A DNA stretch of 64,000 bases from Mallotus nudiflorus. Lineage: Eukaryota; Streptophyta; Magnoliopsida; Malpighiales; Euphorbiaceae. The stretch covers positions 258,001-322,000 of the forward strand of contig CANTUR010000540.1 of NCBI GenBank assembly GCA_947683625.1, given 5' to 3'. A program made the translations under genes and the position numbers. The notes beneath the pieces were generated by a model that did no database searches, was not told the origin of the DNA, and saw only the letters and a list, made by a program, of their open reading frames with translations. Numbering within the stretch: the stretch's first letter is position 1; every line of letters begins with the position of its first letter. Shown one piece after another: positions 12,460 to 22,018 of this stretch.

Positions 12460-14315
12460 CTTTTGATTAGGATATTTTTAAGCGATTTTAATAGTTTATA
12501 TTTTATATGGTTTATTTTATGGATATATGCTTTATATAATTTAATATTTTATTGTGTTAGGATGTTTATTAACTGTTTTTTAGCTTTTTTATTTAAAAAT
12601 TGACAAGATGAATTTTATTTGATGTATTAGTAGTTTGCATCATTATTTGTTATATTTTGTTATAACTTATCAAATGGATCATATGGTGTTAATGATATTG
12701 TGTCATATTAATTCAATTAAATTTATAAATTAACGTGCCGTATCATGTTAACACGTTTATTGAGTGGGTTGTGTTCGTGTTTGAAATTATGACATGATTA
12801 ACTTATCGTGTCATGTTAGGATTGATCCTTAACATGTTACGGATTGTTCAAGACATGACCCGTTAACACGAATTGCCACCCACCCTTATTTTAGAGTGTT
12901 CTCCATAACAGTTAGGCAACGGGATAAAAAGTGGGTAATGCGATCACTAGTATGTTTGGAAGAATATTCCATTTGGTTAGCTAAAATTTCAGAGATTTGC
13001 TTGTTTCTTTCAAGTTTATGACCTTACCAGCTTTTGCTGTAAGGATGAACTGCCTCTCTGGGTTCCTTGCCTTGGCAGGTTTTTTTTTTTTTCAACATTT
13101 TATTTTTTTTTAAATAGGGCTTTTACTGTAAGGATGACAAAATGCTTCAAGATGTCTTATCTGTATGAATTCTTTATAATGCAAGAAGTGATTGGCATGG
13201 ACATCTTATCAATCACATATGCTTTGGCTTTATCCAAGGAGAATCTTTAGTCATTCTTAAGCATGGATAACCATTCAATACAGTTTGTATTTCTTTGAAA
13301 GCTGGTTTCAGTTTATGGATGTCCATAATTTATACGAGTTAGTTTTTAATAAGATCATTGAGTTCTCACTGGGATGCATATAAGTTCCTTGGTGGTAGCC
13401 AGTAAGATTATCTACCAGTTGATCCCTTTCTCATGAATCTAGTAAATTCTTTAGTCATTCATAAGCATGCATGGACTTTCTTTTTTTTTTTTTTTTGCTG
13501 TTAAAGATAGCTACCAATTTAATTAACCGTGGAAGCCTAGAACTAGATCTGTTTTTTCTTCGGAAGCTGGTTTCATTTTATGTTTATTTAAAGCAGGTAT
13601 TTGATGTTTGTTAATAACTTGTAGAAGTTAGTTTACAATGATGCATGTATTTTCTTCCTTGGCATCAGCCAGTAAGCTTATCCACCAGTTGATCTCTTTC
13701 GCATGAATGTAGAGAAGTATCCCTGAGTTCTTGACTGTTTCTGCCTTTGCTCAGGGATTAAAGGGATCCGCTGAGCAAGGAAATGGCAAGAGTGACATCA
13801 CAATGCAACGCAGCTCTTCTAAAAGACCCAGGGAAGATGCATCCTCAGATGAGGAACAACAAGATTCAAGGAGAGGACGCTCAAAGTTGGAACGTTGGAC
13901 AAGCCACAAGGAAAGAGATTACAGTATCAATAGTAAGTCATCAGCTTCCTTGAAATTTAAAGAGATCGATAGGAATAACAACAGTGGAAATTTAGAATCC
14001 AACAAACCTTCTGAAGAACTGCCGAGGGGGCTTCAAGCTGTTGAGAAGCATCCCTTGGCTGAAGAGAAAGACACTGGCGATGTGGAGATTAAGGATAGTG
14101 ATACAAAGCCATTGGAGGATCGACATCTAGATACAGTTGAAAAGTTGAAGAAACGAAGTGAGCGTTTCAAGCTTCCAATGCCAAGTGAAAAGGATGCCTT
14201 AGCAGTGAAAAAAATGGAGAGTGAGGCACTGCCTTCTACTAAAACTGATACTTCTGTGGACTTGGAAATAAAACCAGAGCGACCAGCTCGCAAACGGAGG
14301 TGGATTAGTAGCTAA
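2847..14315 (+). CDS. FIPS5: FIP1[V]-like pre-mRNA polyadenylation factor subunit, nine exons
   Basis: Homologue of plant FIP1[V], the Fip1 subunit of the cleavage and polyadenylation complex, which in this family links poly(A) polymerase to CPSF/CstF in the nucleus. Exons read by eye: 2847-3701, 5820-6070, 7377-7503, 7575-7643, 7775-7915, 8278-8379, 8487-8809, 9365-11045 and 13755-14315. All introns are GT-AG and the sum, 4,110 nt, is a whole number of codons (1,369 aa). Residues 1-285 are acidic. Residues 286-368 are Pro/Gly/Arg-rich. The diagnostic Fip1 motif, including NFGLNEDSWKDYCKQL, lies at about 370-411. Residues from about 623 to 1,183 are a long charged RE/RD/RK-rich region, and the C-terminus ends in a basic RKRRW motif. 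The protein looks intact and somewhat longer than the roughly 1,200 aa I recall for Arabidopsis. The family call is secure; the exact orthology is inferred. Confidence 0.93.
4742..4793 (+). repeat. Short tandem duplication in FIP1 intron 1
   Basis: A unit of about 29 bp containing ACTGCTAGGGAG and CAGTAGTAGCA is present twice in direct tandem with one or two differences. It lies in the intron and is not coding. Confidence 0.6.
8104..8133 (+). repeat. CT dinucleotide microsatellite in FIP1 intron 5
   Basis: A run of about 15 CT units, intronic. It makes spurious Leu/Ser and Arg/Glu frames on the two strands. Confidence 0.9.
12140..12888. mobile_element. hAT-type MITE in FIP1 intron 8
   Basis: About 749 bp. 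The left end reads TAGGGGCGGCAAT and the right end, in reverse complement, reads TAAGGGTGGGTGGCAAT, giving imperfect terminal inverted repeats. The 8-bp sequence TTTTAGAG directly flanks both ends (12,132-12,139 and 12,889-12,896), the duplication size expected of hAT elements. The interior repeats GTGTCGTGTT-like words and carries a long TA run. There is no coding capacity. It sits in sense-neutral intronic sequence and leaves all exons intact. Confidence 0.85.
12385..12457 (+). repeat. Long TA microsatellite inside the hAT MITE
   Basis: An uninterrupted TA run of about 36 units, probably expanded after the MITE inserted. Confidence 0.9.
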
Positions 14316-15020
14316 AAGTGAAGTCATCAAAAAAATATTTGGGTGCATTGCTTTTGTCAGCAAGGAATTTACTAGTTGGCCTGATCCTTTGCTGCATCAC
14401 CTTGAATGTCCTGTCATATTTTTATGCTACGGATTATGTAAGCTTCCAGGGATGGCCATATACCCTCAGCTTTAGCTATTTAATAATCTTGTAAGCATGT
14501 TACAGCCATACGTATTTAAATGTTATGTGTACATACTAACAGATGTAACATTGAACTTGTCACCTTATGGTGACACAGGATTGCATTTGAGTGTCCATTT
14601 GAATGCTCAGATATAAGTCTGGGGGTACTCACTGCCAGACCTGCAAATGGTGGTAAAAGGAACTTGACCATGTGAGAACCAAGTGCATTATATGAGGCAG
14701 GACACATTCGATGCCAGCATCTTCCAGTGGAGATGGTAACGGGTGTTGAAAGAAAATTCACGAAGCAGTACTTATGTTGCTGAAGTGAAGCGGCAAATAC
14801 AATTTTCTAGTTCTGTAGAAAAAATTGATCAAGTTAATGCACTTGAGACTCTGCTATAGGTTGTCTGTACCTTGTATGTGCATTTAGCGTATTAGGCGTA
14901 CATAGTTTTTGCCACTCTAGCTTTCTTTAGGGCAGGAAGCTGGAAACATACATCGGTAGCGCCTTTGTATCTTTTAGGAATGAGCAGAGTTCGGAAAGGA
15001 ATAAATTTAGCGATGCCTTT
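14316..15020 (+). other. Probable 3' untranslated region of the FIP1 gene
   Basis: There is no further open frame after the FIP1 stop. An AATAAA-type word lies near 15,000 and T-rich sequence follows. I take this as the likely 3' UTR; the cleavage site is not fixed by sequence alone. Confidence 0.45.
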
Positions 15021-15339
15021 CTCTCGTTAAGTCAGTTATTGTTGTAGCCATGCTACTACCATTGGAATTGGAAGATTAGGTGTGACTTTTTTTCTTCATT
15101 TGATGTTCGTAGTTACATTAACTCAACTATTCAGAGTTTGAGTTGGGCAAAACTCTCTATATACTCGAAGAATATATATATATATATGGAAAAAAAAGCA
15201 TATCTAACATTTTTTAGAAACTATAGTTTAGTTCCTTACAATGGAAAAAAAATCAAGAAAGTTAAACAAAATTGGAATAAGAGAATTTAATTTACATGTC
15301 AAAAAAACCTTTTGTTAAAAGTTTCTTACCATTTTCACG

Positions 15340-15806
15340 CTTTTACATGTTAATAAAAAATTATTAAATTTAGAATCAGGCGGCTGTGCATGAAGATTCA
15401 AATCACCAGTGGCATACTTCAACTTCTCTTTCTCTAATTTCTCATTCAATGCGCCAACACCCAAATAATTTTTCTCATCTTATTAATCAATGTTCTTAGC
15501 GTCTAGTCCAGCTCTCTTTCTTTCCTCTCTATTGCGTTGCTTTTGGAGCTCTTGAATGACACGAGGTGGTAGTGTAAGTGGAGAAGTGGGCTTTGGAAGA
15601 ATTGAAAAATGGAGGTGTTTGGGTGGTGGGAAAGTACGAGAAAGTTGAGGAATTATGGATTTTCTAGGTTTTCTTATTGAGTGATAGAGGATAAAGCGAG
15701 ACCAAAATATTAGGACCATTTTTTTCTTTTTTCTATTTATTATTAGATCATTTCTAGGATGAAAAATGAGAGAATTAAGGGAAAATTTTGAAAGAGATAG
15801 TGCCAT
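15340..15806 (-). pseudogene. Broken small gene of unknown family next to a retrotransposon LTR
   Basis: The minus strand has a 107-codon frame with a Ser/Leu/Phe-rich, transit-peptide-like N-terminus, then a Pro-rich stretch (LPPRVIQELQKQRNREERKR). After two adjacent in-frame stops (TAATAA, near 15,480) the same frame continues with DEKNYLGVGALNEKLEKEKL and a short tail to about 15,340. Continuing protein-like sequence in one frame across the stops suggests a disabled gene, or an intron boundary that I cannot resolve. I do not recognise the family. Its 5' side lies within about 70 bp of the truncated Tat LTR, so insertion or deletion there may have removed its promoter. Confidence 0.4.
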
Positions 15807-15874
15807 TGCATTAAGGTTTTTCTTGGTCTAAAACCTTTAAGGGACTTGTTTATATGCTGTAACATGAAAGGAAA

Positions 15875-16471
15875 ATTTTTCTTTCTCCCTTTCCAGACGT
15901 TCTTTCTTTCTTTCTTAAATCACCTTCCTTTCTCTAACAACCAGCCAACTTCCTCAACTTTGTTCCCACATTCCTTTTTAAAGCCTCTATTATTTTCTCC
16001 TTTTTCAAATTCTCAAAAACTCATTCTCACCCTCTTCTATTGCCTTTTTTCATTCCCTAAACTCTTTTCTGTCTTTTTTCCTTTTTTTTAGTCAAAAAAT
16101 AACCAAATCTCAGCAGATGGACTTCCAACCATTGTCATTAATGGCATTTAATGCTGCAGAGAGTGAGTGTGAAGAGGCGTCGCCTTAGCGATGCCTGGGG
16201 TGAAGAGGTAACGCCTGTTCGTTGAGGCGATCACCTCTTCACTTGGGTCAGGTTAGGTCCCGTGGGTCAAAAGGCGATAGGCTTAGGTTTTAGCTTTTAT
16301 TTTGGGCTTGGATATGATATTTTGGGCTTGGCTATGGTATTTGGGCTTAACTTAGTGTTTATACTTTCAGAGTCGATTTTAGAGAAGTCTCGGGCTCCCC
16401 TTTCATTCAAAACTCAAACTTTCTCATCATTGGGCTTTTGTTGTGGACCAATCAAACTGACAGTATCCACA
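15875..16471 (-). mobile_element. Truncated 3' LTR of the first Tat element
   Basis: About 600 bp aligns well with 42,690-43,216. Shared landmarks are CAACAACCAGCCAAC-like and CCATTAATG-like words, a GAGGCG palindrome cluster, AGGCTTAGGTTTTGG-like words and the terminal CAGTATCCACA. About 1.25 kb of the LTR is missing at its low-coordinate side. Divergence from the 5' LTR is clearly visible, so the element is old. Confidence 0.85.
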
Positions 16472-16490
16472 GTTTGCCCCCTTAGTTTTT
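16472..16490 (-). other. Polypurine tract of the first Tat element
   Basis: On the minus strand the sequence just before the 3' LTR reads AACTAAGGGGGCAAAC, directly abutting the LTR start TGTGGATACTG. This is the expected site and composition for plus-strand priming. Confidence 0.7.
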
Positions 16491-16639
16491 CAAAAAATTA
16501 AATTTTCTGAAAATAATTTTTAGAAAAAGCAACAAGCACATCAAATAATAAAAAGTAAGAACGATATACCTAACCTGCGAGCTTCACTTGGGCTATTAGC
16601 CTCAGGAATTCAAATCCAAAACGTCAAACTTCATCTTCG

Positions 16640-17395
16640 AAAGGTGACCATGATTCTTGAGTTTTTCTAGCCTGATCAATCATTCATTAATAAATTTTAT
16701 TGTGAATCTCAAGCGTAGCTCAATCTTCACTCAGTAGAGACAGAAGAGAAACGTAGTCGTGATCCTCGAGTTAAGCTAACTTAATCAGCTACTCATTATA
16801 AATTTGGCATGATTCCTAAGTTTTCCTAGCTCAAGAAGTCACTTAGTAGAAGAGATGAAATGTAACAGTGTTCCTCGACTTTTCCTAGACCGATCAGTTA
16901 CTCATTATAGTTTAGCATGAATCTTGAGCATGGCCCAACCTCCACTCGGTAAAAAGAGACGAAACGTAACCATGTTCCTCGGGTTTTTCTGGCTCGATCA
17001 GTAACTCATTATAGTTTGGCGTGAATCTTGAGCATGCCCCAGTCTTCAATCAGTAAAAAGAGATGAAACGTAACCATGTTCCTTGGGTTTTCCTGGCCCG
17101 ATCAGTTACTCATTAATAATTTTGGTGTGAATCTTAAGCATGGCTTAATCTTCACTTAGTAAAAAAAGATGAAATGTAACAGTGTTCATCGGGTTTTCCT
17201 GGCCTGATCAGTTACTCATTAATAATTTTGACTTGAATCTCAAGCATGGCTCAATCTTCACTCAGTAAAAAGAGATGAAATGTAACTGTGTTCCTCAGGT
17301 TTTCCTAGCCCAATTAGTTACTCATTATAGTTTGACATAAAACTCAAGTTTTCCTGGCCTAAGAATTACTCAGTAGAAGAGAATGCACTTTGGGA
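16640..17395 (+). repeat. Tandem repeat array, unit about 105 bp, about 7 copies
   Basis: The words AGCATGGCTCAATCTTCACT and GATCAGTTACTCATTA recur at spacings of about 103-111 bp (for example near 16,705, 16,926, 17,029, 17,136 and 17,242). Copies are diverged. It lies in the 3' untranslated part of the Tat element, where tandem arrays are a known feature of this lineage. Confidence 0.85.
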
Positions 17396-17655
17396 ATTCA
17401 AACTCGACCAGACACCTCCTGATATGTGCACTTCGGGGATTCAAACTCGACCAAACTCTTATTCTTTCGTGCACTTTAGAAATTTAAACCCGACCAGACG
17501 CTTATTCTTCCGTGCACTTCAAGAATTCAAACCCAACCAAACGCTTGTTCTTCCACGCATTTTGGGGATTCGAACCCAACTCAACATTTATTCTTCCACA
17601 CACTTTGGGGATTCAAGCCCAACCAAACGCTTATCCTTCCTAATGCTTAAATTAG
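17395..17655 (+). repeat. Second tandem array, unit about 50 bp, about 5 copies
   Basis: The phrases GCACTTTGGGGATTCAA and CCAACCAAACGCTTATTCTT recur about every 50 bp. The unit is unrelated to the preceding 105-bp array. It gives a spurious repetitive reading frame on the plus strand. Confidence 0.85.
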
Positions 17656-17823
17656 AATGCATTCAAATATTGATCTTAGGGTACACCCAAGCGGTAATGC
17701 ATAAATTCTTATTTATTTTTTTTTAGTGGGCCATGGGCCATTCTGTGCTTTATTTCATCAAATGGGCCTCACCCTCTTTTCCTTATCTTCTTTTCTTTTA
17801 ATTTTCCTCTTCCACCTTAATCA

Positions 17824-17830
17824 TATAAAT
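17824..17830 (+). promoter_or_regulatory. Possible TATA box of the antisense PMD gene
   Basis: TATAAAT lies about 100 bp upstream of the ATG at 17,932, followed by a strongly CT-rich stretch (17,835-17,928) of the kind seen in plant 5' leaders. The placement is by eye and transcription is inferred. Confidence 0.4.
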
Positions 17831-17931
17831 TCTCACTTTTCTCTTTCAGGGGTCACTTTCCCCTTTTCAATTCTCTCTCTTTACATTTTTCTCTCTTTTC
17901 TCTTTCTCTCTTATTCTCCACATTCTCTGAC

Positions 17932-20596
17932 ATGGATGTTGCATGGACCCCAAATTTGCCTATGTGGGATCCCGTGACACCTATAGTGCACCCTTCTCAA
18001 AGTTTTGGGCTTAGTATCAAATATGATATCCCCTGCATGTAGGCATACGATCCCATATTTACGGCTTGGCCACCGGAGAGGTTAGAATCAAATTTCTTTA
18101 ATTTTTCCTGTGAATATTATCAAATAGTATAGGGTTACTATTCATATATGCACATTTATCAATTTAACTGAAATAAACTAAATTTTATTGATTAAAAATT
18201 AAAATTTTGAATCATTTTGTCCAATTGCAGTCATGAAGATGTGTCGCCTCTTCGATAAGGCGATCACCTCTTCGAAGAGGTTGTTACTTCTTCATAAATA
18301 AGTGTTCGCCTCTTCAAGTGCAATGAGGCAATTGCCTCTATATCTAGAGGTGACGCCTCATCACTAAGGCAATCACTTCTTCGATAGAGGCGTTCACCTC
18401 AACAAGAGGATTCAGTAAAATTTTAAAATATTTATTACATAAAATGACAATTCTACTCCCTTAGCTTGATGCCCACACCCTCAAGGGTGCTGGGAACTTT
18501 AGCGATGCGCGCATCTGGTATGATGAGCTTTCTGAGGCTGTACGGACTCGGATTCACGATACTGGCTTCTCTGACTTTATCCTGGCACTCCCAACACGGT
18601 AGGGGTGTACAAACTACCAGCCCTTGCATACCCTGATGGAGAGGTGGTCTAACACCACCCACACATTTCATCTTCCTTTTAGGGAGTTCACCTTAGACTC
18701 GGTGGCCTTTGCCGCAGTTATTGGCATTACTTATATTGGGGATTTTGTTCCCTTCGATGCCAACCTCCATCAGTTATCTCCTGACCATCTCACTTTCATC
18801 AAGCGTCTACTTGGGATGGTCCCAGACATGAAGAGGACCTACACAGTGAAGCTCGAGTCAATTAGGAGCTTCTACACCCATACTAGAGTTGAGGCAGTCC
18901 CTATACCCCTATAGATCGATCAGGTGGTGCGTGCTTTCCTCGTTTATCTAATGGGCACTACTCTCTTTGCAGATACAGCCAATTCTGTGGACTTGAGCTT
19001 CCTGATGCCTTTGAGGGACCTAAACTTGGTGGCGACCTATGATTGGGGCAGCTGCGCCTTAGCTTATCTCTATAAGAGAATGGATGAGCTGGTACGCGAA
19101 GCTAGGTGACTTTACAGTTTTTGGCAGACCATACTGGTATTTTACTTCCTCTTTCTATTTTCATACTCCATTCCAACTATTTCTATTTGATCTTACTAAC
19201 AACCCTTTGTTTCTCTCGCAGGACTGGGCCTTAGAGCTGGAATTGATAGTAGGGATCACTAGGATCATTGACACTCCCTTCCCTACAATGGTGAGGTGGG
19301 GTCCCAGTCGGGCTTGGAGGAGGCCTATGGCTTATGTTCATATCCACTGTGAGTAGCTAAGCACGCTTATTTATGATGAGGTATGCACCTACAAATGCAA
19401 CTGAGATTAGCAATAAACTCATTAATCAAATTCACTTACTTACTTGTTTATTCTTGCAGCTATATCCGAACTTATGGGGCCCTTAGGTGGGTGGACGCAG
19501 GCCATGGTTCACTCCATCCTTCTATCTAGGAAGAGGGTTCTGCTCAAAGGCCCTGATTGTAGAGTTTGGTTCCTCAGGGAGAGGATACATCAGTGGCGGT
19601 CAGATGCCCGAGTAAGGCATCCACCTCTTGCTCCTCCCTAGCATAATTTCTGGGCATATAAGTTAGAGGGAGATGAGCTCGATTAGGCCCTACAATAAGA
19701 GGATGCCGTAAACTATTGTGAGAGGAGGAAGTCTCACTATATGGACTTTACACGAGCTCATTTGCTACAACAAGTGCCCTATCCTGAGCCTACACTTCAT
19801 GTAAGCATGTAATGTTTTATTTTATATTTACTTACAGATGTTGTTCTCTAACTTATTTTTCATCTTTTAGGCAACTACTAGGGCACCTGCTCCTCGCCCT
19901 AGGCCCATTGCACAAGAGAGGCCTTATCAGCAGCCGTGCATCATTCCTAGTGGTGAGGGCTCTTCTTCTAAGGCACCATCCTCGACAGACCCTTCTAGTT
20001 CTCAATCCTAGGTAGTGGCCAGCAGACTCACTACCACTCCCAATCTACTGACTTATTACTAGATGCCTTCTGGTGAGCTCTCTTGTCAGTTTCTGATGTT
20101 GGATATAACTTTGGAGCCAGCATTCTTCCTAGAGGCTACTACCCATGTAAGTTTCCTTCTCTTGCAACTATATTCTCAAGTCTTATAACACATGGTTAAT
20201 TCTAACATTATCAATGGAACAGATACCTCAAGATCAAGAGGAGTATATATACCGAGTGATCGAGGCCCACAGGGACTTCCTAATGCAGGTGACTCAGTAG
20301 TGGAAGGTAAACATAAAATATGCTTTATTTCTACATGTATGCATGCTTTCATGATTTTCTTACCTTTTATCATACTTTGACAGGATCGAGAGGAGGTCAG
20401 CCCAGCTAGGATCACTACCCTGGAGTGCCAGCTCACAGCTATTCAGGTCGAGGGTGATAAGGATGAGGGAGCAGCCAATGAGGAGTCTGAGGATAACAGT
20501 GAGGATGACGGGAAAGATCCTATTGATGCTTCTACAGATGAGCCTACGGATGAGCTAGTTAATGAGGAGGCCAACAAGTCCAATAATGATAAGTAA
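17932..20596 (+). pseudogene. Plant-mobile-domain (PMD) gene, antisense inside the Tat element, multi-exon, decayed
   Basis: PMD proteins (MAIN/MAIL family) are plant proteins of transposon association. Probable exons: 17,932-18,080 (begins MDVAWTPNLPMWDP), 18,465-19,135, 19,222-19,348, 19,460-19,800, 19,871-20,146, 20,223-20,306 and 20,384-20,596. Introns after the second exon are 70-111 bp, GT-AG, and keep frame where I checked. PMD hallmarks are MERWSNTTHTFHLPFREFTL (about 18,636-18,695) and, near 18,950-19,070, ADTANSVDLSFLMPLRDL and YDWGSCALAYLYKRMDEL. The C-terminal part is acidic (EESEDNSEDDG). There are in-frame stops at about 18,600, 18,913 and 19,108 and at least one frameshift, so it is not functional as it stands. 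It runs opposite to gag-pol, so its introns would not be removed from the retroelement's genomic RNA. Confidence 0.75.
18236..18412. repeat. Cluster of GAGGCGATCGCCTC-like near-palindromes
   Basis: About nine short variants of GAGGCGATCGCCTC and GAGGCRNYGCCTC are packed in 177 bp, separated by CTTC/GAAG spacers. They lie in the presumed first intron of the PMD gene. Similar clusters occur elsewhere only in Tat sequence. Confidence 0.8.
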
Positions 20597-20847
20597 AAAG
20601 GACCCTTTGTAGATTTTCATTAGCATATGGGTGTTCTTATCTTAAAACATTGCATTTTTACACTATTGTCCTCTTACTATCTAGATTAATTTGATTGACT
20701 TTTTTATGCCTTCATTTTTTACATTGAGAATTTTTAGTAGAATTTTGAATGAATAGAGGCCTTTCATCTAGAAAACACTTTCCTCTGACTTTACATATAC
20801 AGCCCAGAGAATTCCCAACAACATGAAGACCTATTCTGCCTGTATTA
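20597..20847 (+). other. Spacer downstream of the PMD gene
   Basis: AT-rich sequence after the PMD stop with no open frame. It is the likely 3' flank of the antisense gene and leads into the next palindrome cluster. Confidence 0.4.
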
Positions 20848-20958
20848 AAGGCGTCGCCTCTTTGAAGGGGTGACGCCTCTCTGTGAAAAGGCGGTAGATC
20901 ATTTTCCTCTTCACACAAAGGCATCGCCTGAATGTAGAGGTGATCGCCTCTACACGTC
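20848..20958. repeat. Second GAGGCG/CGCCTC palindrome cluster, cut by the young element
   Basis: About six variants of the same near-palindrome as at 18,236-18,412. The cluster ends in ACGTC, the target duplicated by the young LTR element, and its other flank resumes at 32,580. Before the insertion it lay directly upstream of the DUF7745-like gene. Confidence 0.8.
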
Positions 20959-21630
20959 TGTCACGACCCAAACTAGGAGTCATGACCGGCGCTAGGGAAC
21001 GGGAATTCTTTCGAATCCGGAACCCGTAGCAAGCCTTAGAAAATAAAATCATACAATAATTATATAAAAGTACGACCAAATTAAAATTTTCTGCATCAAT
21101 ATATAAAATAAATACTCCAAATCCTTTTATAAATGAATACATATTCGTGCAATGTTCAAATACAAATTCTCAGAGTATTTAATATCCAAACAAAATAATA
21201 CACTTCTAATATAATAACACTACTACTGCAGTTTCTAGAATACAATTCAAAGTTCAAAATATACATTTGCATAAAATAGCCGGGACTGAAGAACACCGAC
21301 GAGGAACTCTACAACTAAGGTCTGACGATATGGAATCTCCTGAAAAAAAAAATAATTGAGGGGGGTCAGACCTCACTGAGTGAATTATTATACTATATAT
21401 ACATGCAAACTAAACCATAACAATCAGGCATTCTTATATATATATGTATATACACACATTTCACACGAATGCCAAACTTTGCTTTTATAAATATACTAAA
21501 TGTAGAAAACGTTTGTTTTAATTCATGAAGGATCCATAGAACCCTAAATAATAACAACCTCAAACAATCCCATCATCACTCTAGCCATACAGGCTCACTT
21601 GATTCCAAATAGAACACTTATTCCAATTTG

Positions 21631-21896
21631 GACAGCAGACTGGCCCCGAGACACTAAGTCGACCGAGCTCCAGCAGTCTGGCTGTCAGTGTGATTGGCCC
21701 CGAGACACTTGGTCAACCGAGCTCCAGCAATCACACTATCCATCACCTCACATCTCAATCAACCCAATAGATCATTCAATTCACTTATGGACAGTAGACT
21801 GGCCCCGAGACACTAAGTCAACCGAGCTCCAGCAGTCTGACTGTCAGTGTGATTGGCCCCGAGACACTTAGTCAACCGAGCTCCAGCAATCACACT
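21631..21896 (-). repeat. Alternating A/B hairpin array in LTR
   Basis: Four hairpins in the order A-B, 52-bp spacer, A-B: A1 21,631-21,686, B1 21,687-21,737, A2 21,790-21,845, B2 21,846-21,896. Type A stems pair GACAGCAGACTGG-like with CCAGCAGTCTGGCTGTC-like sequence; type B stems pair AGTGTGATTGG with CCAGCAATCACACT. All share the loop CCCCGAGACACT..GTC.ACCGAGCT. Between A1 and A2 one stem pair changes from C:G to T:A, keeping pairing. Confidence 0.85.
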
Positions 21897-21997
21897 ATCT
21901 AACATACCATTAATCTAGTCAAATCAATTAAATCAATTATAATCACCAAATTTTAACTCTCACTCAATCCTTATCTATCGTACCGGTACGTACACGG

Positions 21998-22018
21998 TCC
22001 TAGTGCTGCCCACTAGGA
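21998..22018 (-). repeat. Conserved hairpin C in LTR
   Basis: TCCTAGTG and CACTAGGA pair around a CTGCC loop. The same hairpin and flanking TACCGGTAC palindrome recur at 29,506-29,526, 52,111-52,131 and 63,135-63,153. Confidence 0.75.

Noticed and set aside
15846..16091. Phe/Ser/Pro-rich plus-strand frame
   Set aside because: CT-rich LTR sequence of the Tat element giving a low-complexity frame; the other LTR does not keep it.
18236..18412. Palindromic clusters as a CRISPR-like array or bacterial HIP1 repeats
   Set aside because: Units vary in length and sequence, spacers are not unique inserts, and the context is a plant retrotransposon. Resemblance to GCGATCGC is coincidental.
21599..21871. 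A 90-codon repetitive reading frame (DWPRDTKSTELQQS units), repeated at 29,107-29,379
   Set aside because: It is a translation of the LTR hairpin array. The conservation is explained by stems and loop, and homologous LTRs do not keep it open.
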